Assembly (NCBI GenBank): GCA_035235625.1 | Contig: CP141150.1 | Coordinates: forward strand, 6,324,001-6,388,000 | Origin: Saururus chinensis | Lineage: Eukaryota; Streptophyta; Magnoliopsida; Piperales; Saururaceae | DNA length: 64,000 nucleotides | Direction of reading: 5' to 3' | In this document: piece after piece, positions 22,987-34,880 of the stretch | Numbering within the stretch: the first letter of the stretch is position 1 | How the letters are laid out: every line of letters starts with the position of its first letter | The notes under the pieces: generated by a model | Database searches by the model: none | Seen by the model: the letters and a program-made list of their open reading frames with translations, nothing else | What the model was told of the DNA's origin: nothing | Program-made: the position numbers and the translations under genes

Positions 22987-24692
22987 TGTGACACCCATAA
23001 TTTTTAAACTTTTTAAAATGGAAAAAGTTGAGGTGAGCCTGGGCTCACGCAGCCGCGTGTGAGCGTAGGCTCACCTCAACTAAGCTCTTTTAAATTATAA
23101 TATATATAGAGTAAAATACTTAAGAAAATAGTAATGATGATAAGTATAAAGGTAAGGAAATTATGATTTATTTTGAAGGTCGGTGTCTCATTGATGAACC
23201 ACTGACACATCAATAAACTCGTCGGTAAAATAGTGTTTTCACTGTCAGTGATGTTCGACGTGTTGATGAACCTACCAATGAAACAATAAATCCTTTGTCA
23301 ATGATATTTGACGTGCCGATGGACCTGTTCTTGAAGCCATATTCCTTCTGTCAGCAGGGTTTGATGCGTCAGTGATGCAGGAACCAACTTATTGACGGTT
23401 GCAAAGCTACAATTGAAGCCGTTTCAAGTGATTTTTGGAGTTGATTATACACTATAATTCAGTATTTAGACTTCCTTATAAATACTGATAAATATTTGAT
23501 CCAAAGGGTATGAACTCTTGGACTTTTGGGGAGATCGGTGGGTTGGGGTGTGTTAAGGAAGCGAAAATAAATTTGTGGAGATCTTCTCATTGTTTGATCA
23601 AAGGTCGGATTGCTAAGTTAAATTGTAATACTTGAATAAGAAATACGTGTTTGATGGATGTTGATAGAGTAATATGTGTGTTATGGTTGGATTTGATTTG
23701 TGGTTGAATGAGATGCTATGTTATTCTTGATGAATATGAATCTTGTATGGATGACTTGTGTTAAGTTGAAAAACATCATTTTATTTTCTTCATGTGATAA
23801 TTGCTGAATGATTTTAATTGGTTACATGATTAGATTTCATAGGAGAAAGTTATTTTGATGATAATATCAAAATTATGTAATCCGTTCATTGGCAGAGTCA
23901 TCAACGTATTGATAATGCTACCGATGTAAGAAGAAGATGATAGAACAACATCAGTGAACCGATGGTGCATTGGTGTCTTACCAGAAGGTCACTAACAGTG
24001 ATGTTGACCTGTCAATGAAGACGTCAATAAGATTGATTTTTCTATTTTATTCCACTATCAGAAAGGGGAGTTTGATGCGTCAATGAGTTACCAATGGTCA
24101 TCGGTGACTCGGTCGACATGTCGATAAGTCCCACAAATAGTAAGTCAGTTTTAGGTATTTTTAGTAGGTATTGCTATGAATATTAGGCCATTATTATGAG
24201 AAGTAATAGCATATAATTCTATGCATAAAATTGTAATTATATGTGATGATGTTATGATTGAATGCATGTATATTTATATGTGAATATCGTTGTAATGGTT
24301 GCATCGCAAGACTAATGTATTTCGACTACTGAGGTTCAAGGAACCCTCAGTGCCATGACTCATCAAGTGAGTATTTAACCACGTAGATGGAAGATGCTTG
24401 GTATGAAAAATGACAAAGGTCTTTTGGCTCTCTAAAAATATGAGTTTTGTAGAACTGCTTCCATGGTCTGGGAGTCATATTTGAAATCATTAGAGCTCAT
24501 GAATGAAATATGTGGCGTTAAATTTATTTTACGAAGGGTGCAATATTCAAAATTTTAACCAAAAGAATGTGTTAATCAACGATTGTGGCTTGTCATTATG
24601 AAGATTCATGTCTATGTGTAATACTCTTTCTTGGTTCTTTCCATTTTGGTTTCCACTACATGATCAATGTTTTACATTTAATTTGTTTATCA
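22987..24692 (+). mobile_element. Probable LTR of an LTR retrotransposon
   Basis: It begins TGTGACACCC, a common plant LTR start, and ends TTTATCA. It is followed directly by TGGTATTAGTGG, which matches the usual initiator-Met-tRNA primer site TGGTATCAGAGC at 9 of 12 positions. It includes a strong hairpin near the start and many degenerate repeats built on CGATG and TCAATGA words. No second LTR is found in the window. The boundaries are inferred only from these signals. Confidence 0.45.
23026..23081. repeat. Strong hairpin in the LTR
   Basis: AGTTGAGGTGAGCCT at 23026-23040 pairs perfectly with 23067-23081. Inside the loop, GCTCAC and GTGAGC pair again. It is a two-step foldback of 56 bases. 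Confidence 0.9.
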
Positions 24693-24704
24693 TGGTATTA
24701 GTGG
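24693..24704 (+). promoter_or_regulatory. Possible tRNA primer-binding site
   Basis: TGGTATTAGTGG immediately follows the putative LTR end. It resembles the Met-tRNA primer site with three mismatches. The segment that follows is the start of duplication copy 2, and the window's first base corresponds to position 24698 within this site. Confidence 0.35.
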
Positions 24705-27700
24705 TTATTAATGGTATGTTTAAAATTCCTTTTTGGGCTTCATTTGCACTTCACAATTCATAGTTCACATTGTGTGGAGCATTCACCGGAGTAGGAATTA
24801 TGACCAAAGTCAAATTGGTACCCTCTGCAACCATTTTTGTTCCAATGAACAAAAGATTGTCTCAGTTTCAAAATTTTAGAACACAATTTTGAAATAGCAA
24901 ACACAATAGTAAAGTATGAAAAAAAAAGAATTATGTCTTAAGATTGTTATTTTCATACCTTTGTAAGTGTTGTGATGAAAGATATTAGCGCTAAGGATTC
25001 ACTTTGGCACCTGCCTCTTAAGATAAGACGATCAACCACACGCTGTAGAAGCACATTCACACAACATATGCAACGAAAGAATATTATGGAAATGCTCTCA
25101 CAGAAGACGTAAACAAGAAAATCTAGTAAATAATTATTCATAAAATAATTTTCTGTGTTTTATAAGAAATCCCATTAAATACAACTTGTCCCATTCAAAC
25201 AGACACATTTTTGGTGAAAATAAAACTGACCTATTTTAGGTTAAGAGAAAACCAAATGAATTTGTCCCAAAAATAATTATCTTGTTTACTTAACATGACC
25301 GACCGAATGGCGGCGGCGGCAAAGCGCTCGCATGTAGGTTAGCCTACATAGGTACATGGATCAAACATGTATTTCCTCTATAAAAGTGGGGTGGCTTAAG
25401 GGCTTAACTTGAAAGGCCAAATTTATGCCTTATTTACCAACACCATCATTTTTTTAAGGCAATGTTAAACTATTTACTCTTTCAACTAATTCACATATGT
25501 GATTCTCATTCACTTCAAAATGGGCTTGAGCTCTCAATACCCATACGAGCTTGACCTACATAACCCACTTCTAACAATAATGCCTATAAATATTCAAGAC
25601 TATAAAATCTAAGAAGAGCACCATTATATGTGTGTGTTTGATCGTGTATGTATTTTATACGCTGCATATGCAAGAGTCCTGATAATATAAGTCCGGGTTA
25701 ACACATATCCACATGAGCCTTGGTTTCACTCGCATCAAAGTGAGTCTAACCCTGTAGGTATAGTGGGTCATTGGATTTTAATCCGATGACACATGTTAGG
25801 TTTGAATCACCTACCTACCCCCTCTATTAACATGTGTGTGTCATTGGATGTCAATCCAACGCCTAACAATGCCCAGCCCCATGTTATCTTTTTCTAAAAT
25901 ATTAACATGTGTATTATATGCATATATGTAAAGTCTGAGTCTAGGCCAATTATCTAGATCACACAAATAAAGGAACTTCTTCTTCACAAGGCCATTGAAG
26001 TTCACAAGGGTTGGGGCAGTAAGAAACAACAATATGACTTGGTTGCCCATTCATCTCACTAAGATGCTGGGTTACTGCAAAAACACCAATCAGCATCCAT
26101 CCCCTCTTTGTGAGGCCCCTGAAAATTGCTAACCCGTACAAAATGCCAATCTTGTTAATTTCATCAGGTTTGAGGAAGTGAGAAAGAGTAACATGAGTCA
26201 TTTTTTTGTTTCCTTAGGTAACATGACTTAGATGCCCGCTGAGATGCCACAGTAGCACCAATCAGCATTCCTCATGTGTAAGGCGTCCGAAAACTGGTTA
26301 CCCGTGTGTACAGAGATGCCAATTATCTGGTTGAAGTTCACGAGGTTCATTCTTGAGGTGCTGTTATAAATAATGGCATGAATTTTGTTGCCCTTCTCCT
26401 ATTTATTCCTCCAATATCTCCCTTGCATCGATCATCTTCTTCTTCGTTTTTTTACTCTTCTCGTAATTCCTTTGTATGGCACATGGTTCAGGTACCGGGC
26501 AACATTTGAGCTCTTGATATCAGGCCGAGCTTGTTGCCGACGTGTATTTTGTCAGAAGGATTTTGAGCCACTATACTTTCGTTTTCTTTGTGAAAGTGCC
26601 TGGTGCAAAGATTGGTCCTGGGGCATCAAGACGGAAGTAACATGATTGGCTTCCAATTCTTCATCCGTTGCTGCTATGCATTCGAACAAGGAAATTTTTT
26701 ACAGACATTGGTGTAAACTGTTAGGTCAGGATAGTTCAACCCTTATTGACCCGCCGGACGTTAGGGCTGACGCTGCCATACTTTAGCGCTGACGTGAGTA
26801 GGCAGACTTGGACAGGGTCTTAAGGACTACAAAACGAGGAAGCTTTACCGGCCACTTTGTAGGGCGGCTGATAAAAACCCTCCCACTAATATCACAATCT
26901 CTTTTAGGTGTTTAACTTAAACCAATATCACAATATCTTTTAGGTGTTTAACTTCAACCTTTAAAAGGTAAATTCGATTAAAAACTTGTTGGGAAAGGAT
27001 TTTCTCATCATCACTCCTATAGAAATTGTAGAGGACCCCAATTATTTATTTTTTTTAGTAAGTTTCAGAAAAAATAGTGTTTTCTTTTCTTCAAGCGTTA
27101 ATTTTGGAGAGGCACCCATTGAATAATTGTTTTGTTTTTCAAATTCTAAGGGTAAAAAGGAAAGTATAAGAAAATTTTGTGGAGGAATTTTCACCTATCA
27201 ATGATTCATTGCTCTACTTCCTTCCCAATGACTTCCCAATGATTTTGTTGTACCTACCCTGTCTGCTCATCCTATAAAGATTATCCTTCTACAACGGAAA
27301 TGAGGCAAAAAAAAAACTAGAGAAGGAAAACAAACCAGAAGTCTTGAGAGTGATAACAACAATTTGCACAATTTTACTGATATATTCATAGACATGAATC
27401 AATGTATTTCCTCTTGGAGGCGTGACCGAAACGGGTGGGCATGAACTTGTTTTAGGGAAATTCCTACCAAGTGAATAAACAGTCCCATCTTCTATGTTAG
27501 AACATACCCTGCATCATCTCCTCGCCTCGCCCCCAAGACTCAAACCATGAACCCACAAAATCATCAATGAAATAGATGCAGTTGGCTCTATAACCTTCAG
27601 AAGCAGGGTGTATTTATTATTAGTCCACGTCTCTCTTGCCAAAGCTCATGGTAGAACATATGTAAACTCGCTGACACATACCCTCGTGGCATCGTAGTCC

Positions 27701-28678
27701 ACCATGGAACTTATTTGGTTAACAATGGACCTAATTGGTTATTATAATATCTTCAAGAAGACCTCATGCGGAATTGTAAAACTGATCTTGTTGAATGTAG
27801 TGGAACAAGGACCCATTGGTTAAGTAGTCAAACCATCTCCGTTGTAGGTGGTTTGCTTACTGTTGCCCTGTCATCTCCACTCCTCCCGGTCACTAAGGAT
27901 GTAAATAGGTTGATTGCAATGGCCATGGAGGTGTATTGTATCTATGCAAGCTCGCAACTGGGGGGCATCAGAGCATCTCATGGGAGATGTCAAATTGAAC
28001 TATTGGATATGTTCTAGTGGCTTATATTGACATCTCCCTACAATTTGACAATAAGTGAACTCCAAACCATGAATATTATATATAAGTAAGAGAGACCAAA
28101 ACCTTTAAAAATGATGACTAAAATATATAAAATTATATATTTGAAGTCTCAACATGCCCCAAGTGAGGGGTGTCAATGGTGCCTGGGTTGGCAACATACT
28201 ACATTTAGATTTTGCTTGGAGATACTCTCATGAACAAGACAGGGCTTATACTATATGCCATGGTGCGAGAACAATGAACAATAAGGGTGCCCAAGCAGGG
28301 AGCCTCATGTATAGGGATGTCATCGGGTCGGGTTCGGGTCAGGTTTTGCCAAACCAAAACCCAATACCATTTAAGAAATGGTAAACAGGAATCTGACCCA
28401 AATAGCGATTCAAGTTAAATTTGGAAACTTAAACCCAACTCGGGTCTGAATAACCTACCCACCCCCTCTATTAACCTGCCTGTGCCATTGGGTGTCAATC
28501 CCACACCTAACAATGCTCGGACATGTTAACTTTTTCCCCACATATTAACATGCGTATTATATGTATGTAACTTCTAAGTGGAGACCAATTATCTAGATCA
28601 CACAAATAAAGGAACTTCTTTACAAGGCCATTGAAGTTCACAAGTGTTGGGGTAGTAAGAAACACCACCATGACTTAA

Positions 28679-29232
28679 GGGGCTATTTGTATATTGAATT
28701 TCTGTAAGATTTTATTCATTCCGTCCTAATTTCAACTTGAATTATCATAATTGTATTTGTGTGTAGAAGGTGAGTGAAATTAAAATTTTCGGTTGGAAGT
28801 TGGATTTAAGTTGTTTCAAGTCGGAATCGGCCGAAATCACCGAAATACCTCATGAGGTGATTTTAGCTCCTAGCCCCTATTTTGAAAATTATAGATTCTA
28901 TTATTTTTTAACAATTACCTCTCATATCAATTTGAACCTTGAGAAATATGTATATAGGTGGAGCTCACTTTATAAGTTTAAAATTACCTACCCTTGTGGG
29001 ATCTTGTTTGATAGAGTTCAAATTTAGGAGCATAATGTACCAAGACGTGCATATCTGAGTTCGAGATAAAGAGTTATATTAGTTTAAAGTTTTAAAATTA
29101 GGTTTGACATAATATTTAAATTTATTAAAAAAAATTCATTACCAACTGTAATTTACATTCGGGGGTGAATTTTTAAAATTAATTCAAAAAAATTTCACTT
29201 CCATTTCCAAAAATGCAACACCTAAATAGCGT
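28679..29232. mobile_element. Palindrome-centred TIR element, copy 2
   Basis: The duplicated copy of the element at 3978-4532, at the same site. It was therefore inserted before the segmental duplication. Confidence 0.6.
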
Positions 29233-29419
29233 TGCCCAATAATCTCATGATGTTGGGTTACCGCAGAAGCACCAATTAGCATCCATCAATCCTTCTTTTT
29301 GAGGCCCCTGATAATTGCTAAACTATACAAAATGCCAAACTAGTTAATTTCATTAGGTTTGAGGCAGTGAGAAAGAGTAACATGACTCATTTTTTTGTTT
29401 CCTTGGAGGTAACAAGACT

Positions 29420-31315
29420 GACTATAATTTTTAAGCATCGCAAAAAGGACCTATTTGATAAGAAAAAAAATCTCTAATACTAAATTATTAGTGACAGTTT
29501 TTAAGCGTCGCTAATATGATAAAAATTTAAAATATATATAAATATTATTAGCGATGTTTATTAAACACTGCTTAAAGTTTTTTTAGTGACGCTTTAGAAA
29601 AAATGTTGCTAATAAAACAAAAATAATTTTCCATATCTAAACACTGCTAATAGGGCTGGTGTTCGGCTAAATAGTCGGCAGACGAGGTTTGTCCATGTCT
29701 ATGTTCGCTAACAATTTGTTCCTCGGCATTTTGTCCACGAACAAAGCTTATTTTTTGGCGGACACGACCATTGTCCATGGACATTGCCTCTTAGGCAATT
29801 GGATAGGAGTTGAAGTGGTTGGAGAGAATGAGAGCGGTGTTAACGACTTTAAGTAAGTAGGGCAACTAGGGTGAGGATCTCTAGATTAAGTAATTTAGCA
29901 TATAATAATAATTTTTAAACTTATATATGTCATTTTCTTTATTTGTAGTATGGAGGAGAGCATAGCAGAGCCATGGAGGACAGAGGGAGGAGGCGTAGAG
30001 AGGGCAAGGGGGATGCTAGAGTGGGCGGCACCAAAACTCTGCGGCAAGAGGGGTGGTGGGCAATGGAAGGTGAGGGGGAGGAAACAAGGGAAAGGAGGTG
30101 CGGAAACAAGGGAGAAGTGGGAAGGGGAGCAGAGGAGGCAGACCCACATTTTTTGCTAGGGGGCTGGGGGCAATGGAAGAGGGGGAGGGGGGGTCGAGGG
30201 AAGCTGAGAGGAGAGTGGGGGAGGGGTGTGAGAAGCCGGTGACAGAGTTGAATCCGGGCCATCCTACACCCCTCTTTGAGACAGAAAGAGATGGGGTGGA
30301 AAAGGTAGAGAAGGTGAGAGATGGGGAAGGGGGGAGCCAAAAATGGAAAATGGGCCATGCTGGTGGATGGATGGAGGCCGGACATCCTAGTGTTGATGGT
30401 GACCGGAAGGTCCTAAACAGATGGCATGGTGCATAGAGCATGGGCACGACAGAGATCGGATCTAAATATATTGGGCGGGGGGGGGGGGGGTGTGGTAACA
30501 ATGCAAGCAAAGTTTTTCTAGCATGCGAGAAATTTTGCGCCTTTTGCGATGCTTCGGAAAAGGCTAATTATGAGTGATGCTTCAAATGAGCATCGCGTAA
30601 CAATTTTGCGAAGGTGGATTTAGACCCTTTTAACTATTTGTGATGCTTAAACATAGAATTGCAAATAAATGATCTTTTATTTGGGATGCTTAATCATAAG
30701 CGTCGCAAAAAAGACTTATTTGCGACACTTCTATCAAAACGTCGCAATAGACATTTTTTTTAAACTTCTAATTAAATCACCTCTCATCTCTTTCCTCTTT
30801 CTCTCTCTCCTCTCTCTCTCCTCTCCCCTCTCTCTCCCTCTCCTCTCTTTCTGTCTCCCTCTCTCCCCCTCTCTCCTCTCTCTCTCCCCTCTCCCCTCTT
30901 TCTTTCCTCTCCTCTCTCTCTCCTCTCCCCTCCCTCTCTCTCTCTTCTCTCCTCTCTCTGCTCTCTCGTCTCTTATCTCTCTCCCCCTCCCTCCCTCTCT
31001 TCTCCTCTCTCTCACTCTTTCTCTCTTCACTTTCTCTCTCTCCTCTCAATCTCTCTGTCTCCTCTTTCTCTCTCCTCTCTTCTCTATCCTCTCACTCTCT
31101 CTCAAGCACGTCAGCATGAGCCCTAGCTCTAAGGAGATTTGAGAGAATGGGGAAATTTGATTTTAATATTTTGAGATTTTTTATTATATATTATATTTTT
31201 AAAATAATAAAATAAATATTTTAACAACGCATAGGAATAGGTATTAGCAACGCATATGAGTTTGTGATGCTAATAACTAGGGTATTAGTGACACATATTC
31301 ATATGCATCACTAAT
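29420..31315. mobile_element. CACTA-like nonautonomous element, copy 2
   Basis: Duplicate of 4720-6665 with the same GCGTCGC subterminal clusters, GA-rich centre and CT tract. It contains a G-run of more than ten at about 30476-30490. Confidence 0.5.
30777..31105 (+). repeat. CT-rich low-complexity tract, copy 2
   Basis: Same pyrimidine tract as 6072-6460, contracted in length. It is noncoding. Confidence 0.9.
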
Positions 31316-31507
31316 ACTTCTTATTTTGTTTTACTTTTATTAGTCAAGTCAGCCAAAAGACAAGGGTATACCTCCAAATAAAAAGTTATTACTCAAATTA
31401 AGTACCCAGAGAAAAAAATGACACTACGCAAGCTCATAGGGATTATCCCAGTCAACTTATTATGTGAAAGGTGAACATTTAGCCCAAATGAGACAAAACT
31501 ATTTTTT

Positions 31508-31913
31508 TTACCATCTGAATGCAATGTGATAGGACAACTTTCATCCCTTGAACAATTGGATCTAGGTAACAATAAGTTGCATGGGATTCTTAGTGAGACT
31601 CATTTCGAAGAGCTTAAGAGTTTAAAAGGGATAGACATCTTATCTAATTATGGATTAGAGTTTCACCTGAAAGACAACTGGATCCCACCATTCCACCTTG
31701 ATGTTGTTCATCTAGGATTGTGCACTTTGGGACCAAACTTTCCACAGTTCGCTAAATACTAAAAAATCTCTTTTTCACTTGGATTATTTCAACACAAGCC
31801 TCACGGGCTACCTGCCGTCATGGTTTTGGAACTTCACATTCCAACTGGCTTTTTTGGACCTATCTCGTAACCACATTGAAGGCCAATTGCCATATCAACT
31901 CAGCAGAATTCGA
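31508..31913 (+). pseudogene. LRR receptor-like protein fragment, copy 2
   Basis: The duplicate of the RLP relic at 6860-7263, with the same frameshift position and a few substitutions. One of these creates an in-frame TAA just after the FAKY motif near 31760. The shared frameshift shows that the fragment was already dead before the segment duplicated. Confidence 0.76.
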
Positions 31914-32037
31914 TAAATACTTCAAAATAGGATAAATCATCATTCATAGAATCTTGTTGATATTGAAATGACATACATCTGTGCTCATGGGGCAACATGA
32001 TCAGAATAATAAAATATTCCCACGATATTAGAAAACC

Positions 32038-33024
32038 CAGATACGGAAAAAAACACTCATAGGGAATTTTATTTTTAAAAAAACATACTAAGAAGGTATT
32101 TCTTCAGAACAAAGACATTGTAGAATAGCACTTGCTGATAACAACCAAAAATCAGTGATTTCTCCCTTCAAACACTTGTGTATTGTTGATAAAATTGCTA
32201 ATAAAAACTTCTCTAGCCACTGCAATAAAAACTTCTCTATCTCCTTTCCAACAGGAATTCAACCTATCAAATGCGATATAAAAGGCTATCTTTAGGGTAG
32301 TAAACCATCTTCACTACCCTAATTGATGAATCTCTTTCTAGGTTCGTTTATGACTGTTGAACCCGAACCCAAAACTGACACAAATCACAAAAATTGGGAT
32401 CAAAGGGTACCTATTATAGTAGTTGGACAATGCACCGGATGGATTCCTATGCCCGTGATTGCAGGGGCTGATGGGCACATTATCGATGATGAAGTTGTAG
32501 GGCTTGATGTTGTTGGCCCAATCCACTTCAACAAGAAGAGGGTGGGGAGGCAGGAGAGGGGGGATTCCAAAGGGCCATGAGGGACTGTGAGACAGGGGAG
32601 GATGGACAGGGGGGTGGATTTTGAAGGGGGAGGAGGGACTTTAACCGGCCACCATTGAGGAGGTTGCACAGTCGGTGCTTGACAGCCTCCACGATTTTAA
32701 CCTCCAAGTGGAGAACGAAACCAGCTGAAGTCACGGTTGTGCTGCTTGGCAGCCCCTTAACCATGGCATTGGTCGATTATGAAGAGACTCCACCTTCCAT
32801 TCAAGCCTCTGCATATAACAAGTCTGATATCTCTCTGCGTTTGAGCAGCGAAATCAACACCTCCAAACCAGTTGAAGTCACAGATGTCTATCAACGAGTT
32901 GGGGCTTGGATTCAAGAAATTCTGGTGTGATATCGTTTCTCTCCCGAAATCAACATCTCCAAAGCATGAGCAGCACCAGGTGGAGGGGGCCTCCAAAGCA
33001 GGAGGGAGCACGGGCAGCGAGCGG
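32038..33024 (+). repeat. 1-kb dispersed repeat, unit 3
   Basis: Copy-2 counterpart of the unit at 7385-8380, nearly identical to it. The frame at 32655-32930 ends in the same GAWIQEILV. Confidence 0.7.
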
Positions 33025-33165
33025 CAGGATAATAAAATAGGCCTTCAATGTTTGTTTACTCAAGATTAGCCCACTTGGCTTTTGATAATCACATGCAAAC
33101 GCAAAACAAATTAAACATTATTTCTTTGATGGCTAAAGAGGATCATGTGATTCAACATGTCTTAA

Positions 33166-33420
33166 TTACAAAATTCTTGTAACTACTTCTCTATGGATGC
33201 ACCTAGCCATACCCTCTTCAACAGCTAGTGACACTTGTTTACAATTTTTCTCCAATGAAAATTGTCCCTCGTTGAGCTTTTTCATCTGCCTCTCTAGTTG
33301 CATGTTCCTAACCTGCTCCCTATTATGACTATCATACCTTTTACATAGAGTTGAGTCTAGTGTGTGGTGTGTTCTATCGAATGAGAGAGAATGAGTAATG
33401 AATACAATAAAATATGACAT
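33166..33420 (-). pseudogene. Coiled-coil-like coding fragment, copy 2
   Basis: The duplicate of 8516-8770. Here the reading frame is open for 84 codons (from MSYFIVF to VTRIL) and includes EQVRNMQLERQMKKLNEGQF. There is no recognisable domain. The two copies differ by the nonsense change in copy 1. It is probably not a gene by itself, but could be one exon of a fragmented gene. Confidence 0.35.
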
Positions 33421-33738
33421 ATTTTCATTCCAATCACCACACCCAAAAGAATAATAAAAAATAAATTAAATTATGTAGAAATTAACCACGTCATGAAGAT
33501 ATCATTCTTTGTTATCCCAAAATGTATGTCTACCACAAAGTAAAATATATGTGATTATACCTATGCTCCAAACATCTTATTCATGCCCAAATTTGTGTTT
33601 AAGCACATCTGGTTCAACATAATTTATATTAAATAAATACCATAATAATAGTATAAATAAGTCCAATAGACCAACACCATAATAATCTCACAAAAAGTTA
33701 CTAATTGAGCATCAAATAAAATAAAATCTAAGAGCAAT

Positions 33739-33914
33739 AGGGCTTGTAGTCGGGTAAAAGTCAGATTAGCTGGGTTGTGACCCGACCCTAAATTTAAAAT
33801 AGGTCAAGAGCCTAAACCCTCATCTTACCTGTAGTCAGGTTTGGTCGGGTGCAGGGTTAGGTAGGTCAGGTTCGGGTTGGATAAATGGGTCGGGTTGGAT
33901 TTTCCCAGCCCTAG
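33739..33914. mobile_element. Short hAT-like MITE, uninterrupted copy
   Basis: The same TAGGGCTTG...CCAGCCCTA element as at 9089-14226 but without the LTR insertion. The junction region GGTTAGGTAGGTCAGG is the pre-insertion site. Confidence 0.45.
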
Positions 33915-34463
33915 GGGAGGTAAAGGGATGATTAAGGGTCACAAGGGAAATGGATGAGAATAGGAAACCCTATTTTACATTTTTGTGGTTTGGTTTAAAT
34001 TGGAAGAGACTATTCCATCACGAAGATGGGCTTTGTAGTTATTTAATATTCCTCCATTCTAAATTAATTGCTCAATTTTGTTAAATTTAAGTTATTGAGT
34101 ACCTGAAAAAGAGCCTATTAGATGTTGGTTTTATCATTCAATAAAAATTATTATTTTTTAAATATTATTATTAATATAGGACAGAAGGAGTAATGATTAT
34201 TTACTAGAAAATTAGCCTCCATTGAGGGGAGGGGTGTGTGCTCAACGTCCTTTTAAGTTTTGTGGATCCTTGAAAATGCCAAAGAATAGATAGTAGGTAT
34301 ATTAGTAGGTTTTATACAGTATGTAAGTCTAGGGATGCTGTTGGGATGAGTTTTATCAAAATCGATATTATTTAAGAAATGGTAATCCGAACTTGACCTG
34401 AACCAAATAACCCAACCTACTTAAAATTTAAAAATAATTTTTATTTTTTAAAAAATTTAAAAT

Positions 34464-34465
<2 letters not shown>

Positions 34466-34501
<36 letters not shown>
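34466..34501 (+). repeat. (TA)n microsatellite
   Basis: About 18 TA units. The equivalent place in copy 1 (about 14784-14798) has only about five, so the array has changed length since the duplication. Confidence 0.9.
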
Positions 34502-34503
<2 letters not shown>

Positions 34504-34880
34504 AAAAATATATAATTATAACTTTATTTGGGTTGGTTCTGATCACCTAAAACATGAACTTAATCTGAATAATTATTTAAGTTGAGTTTTAAAATCTAAG
34601 CCTAACTCATTATAATCAGGTCGGGTTTTACTATAATATACCGATACTATCTCAAACTAATTTACCAGGTAAATTAGGCAGAGGGAGCAAACAAAACCCA
34701 AGATATGACACACTTCTCTCTAGGCGTTTCTTTACATAAATATATTACAAAACGAATATCTCAAATACAAGCCTATGTACTATTTATGAAAAAAAGACTT
34801 AAAAACAATGCGAACATCCACCAACTTTGAAAACCAAGCTCAACTTTGCAAGCCAAAACACAAAATGCTATCAGCCTTCA

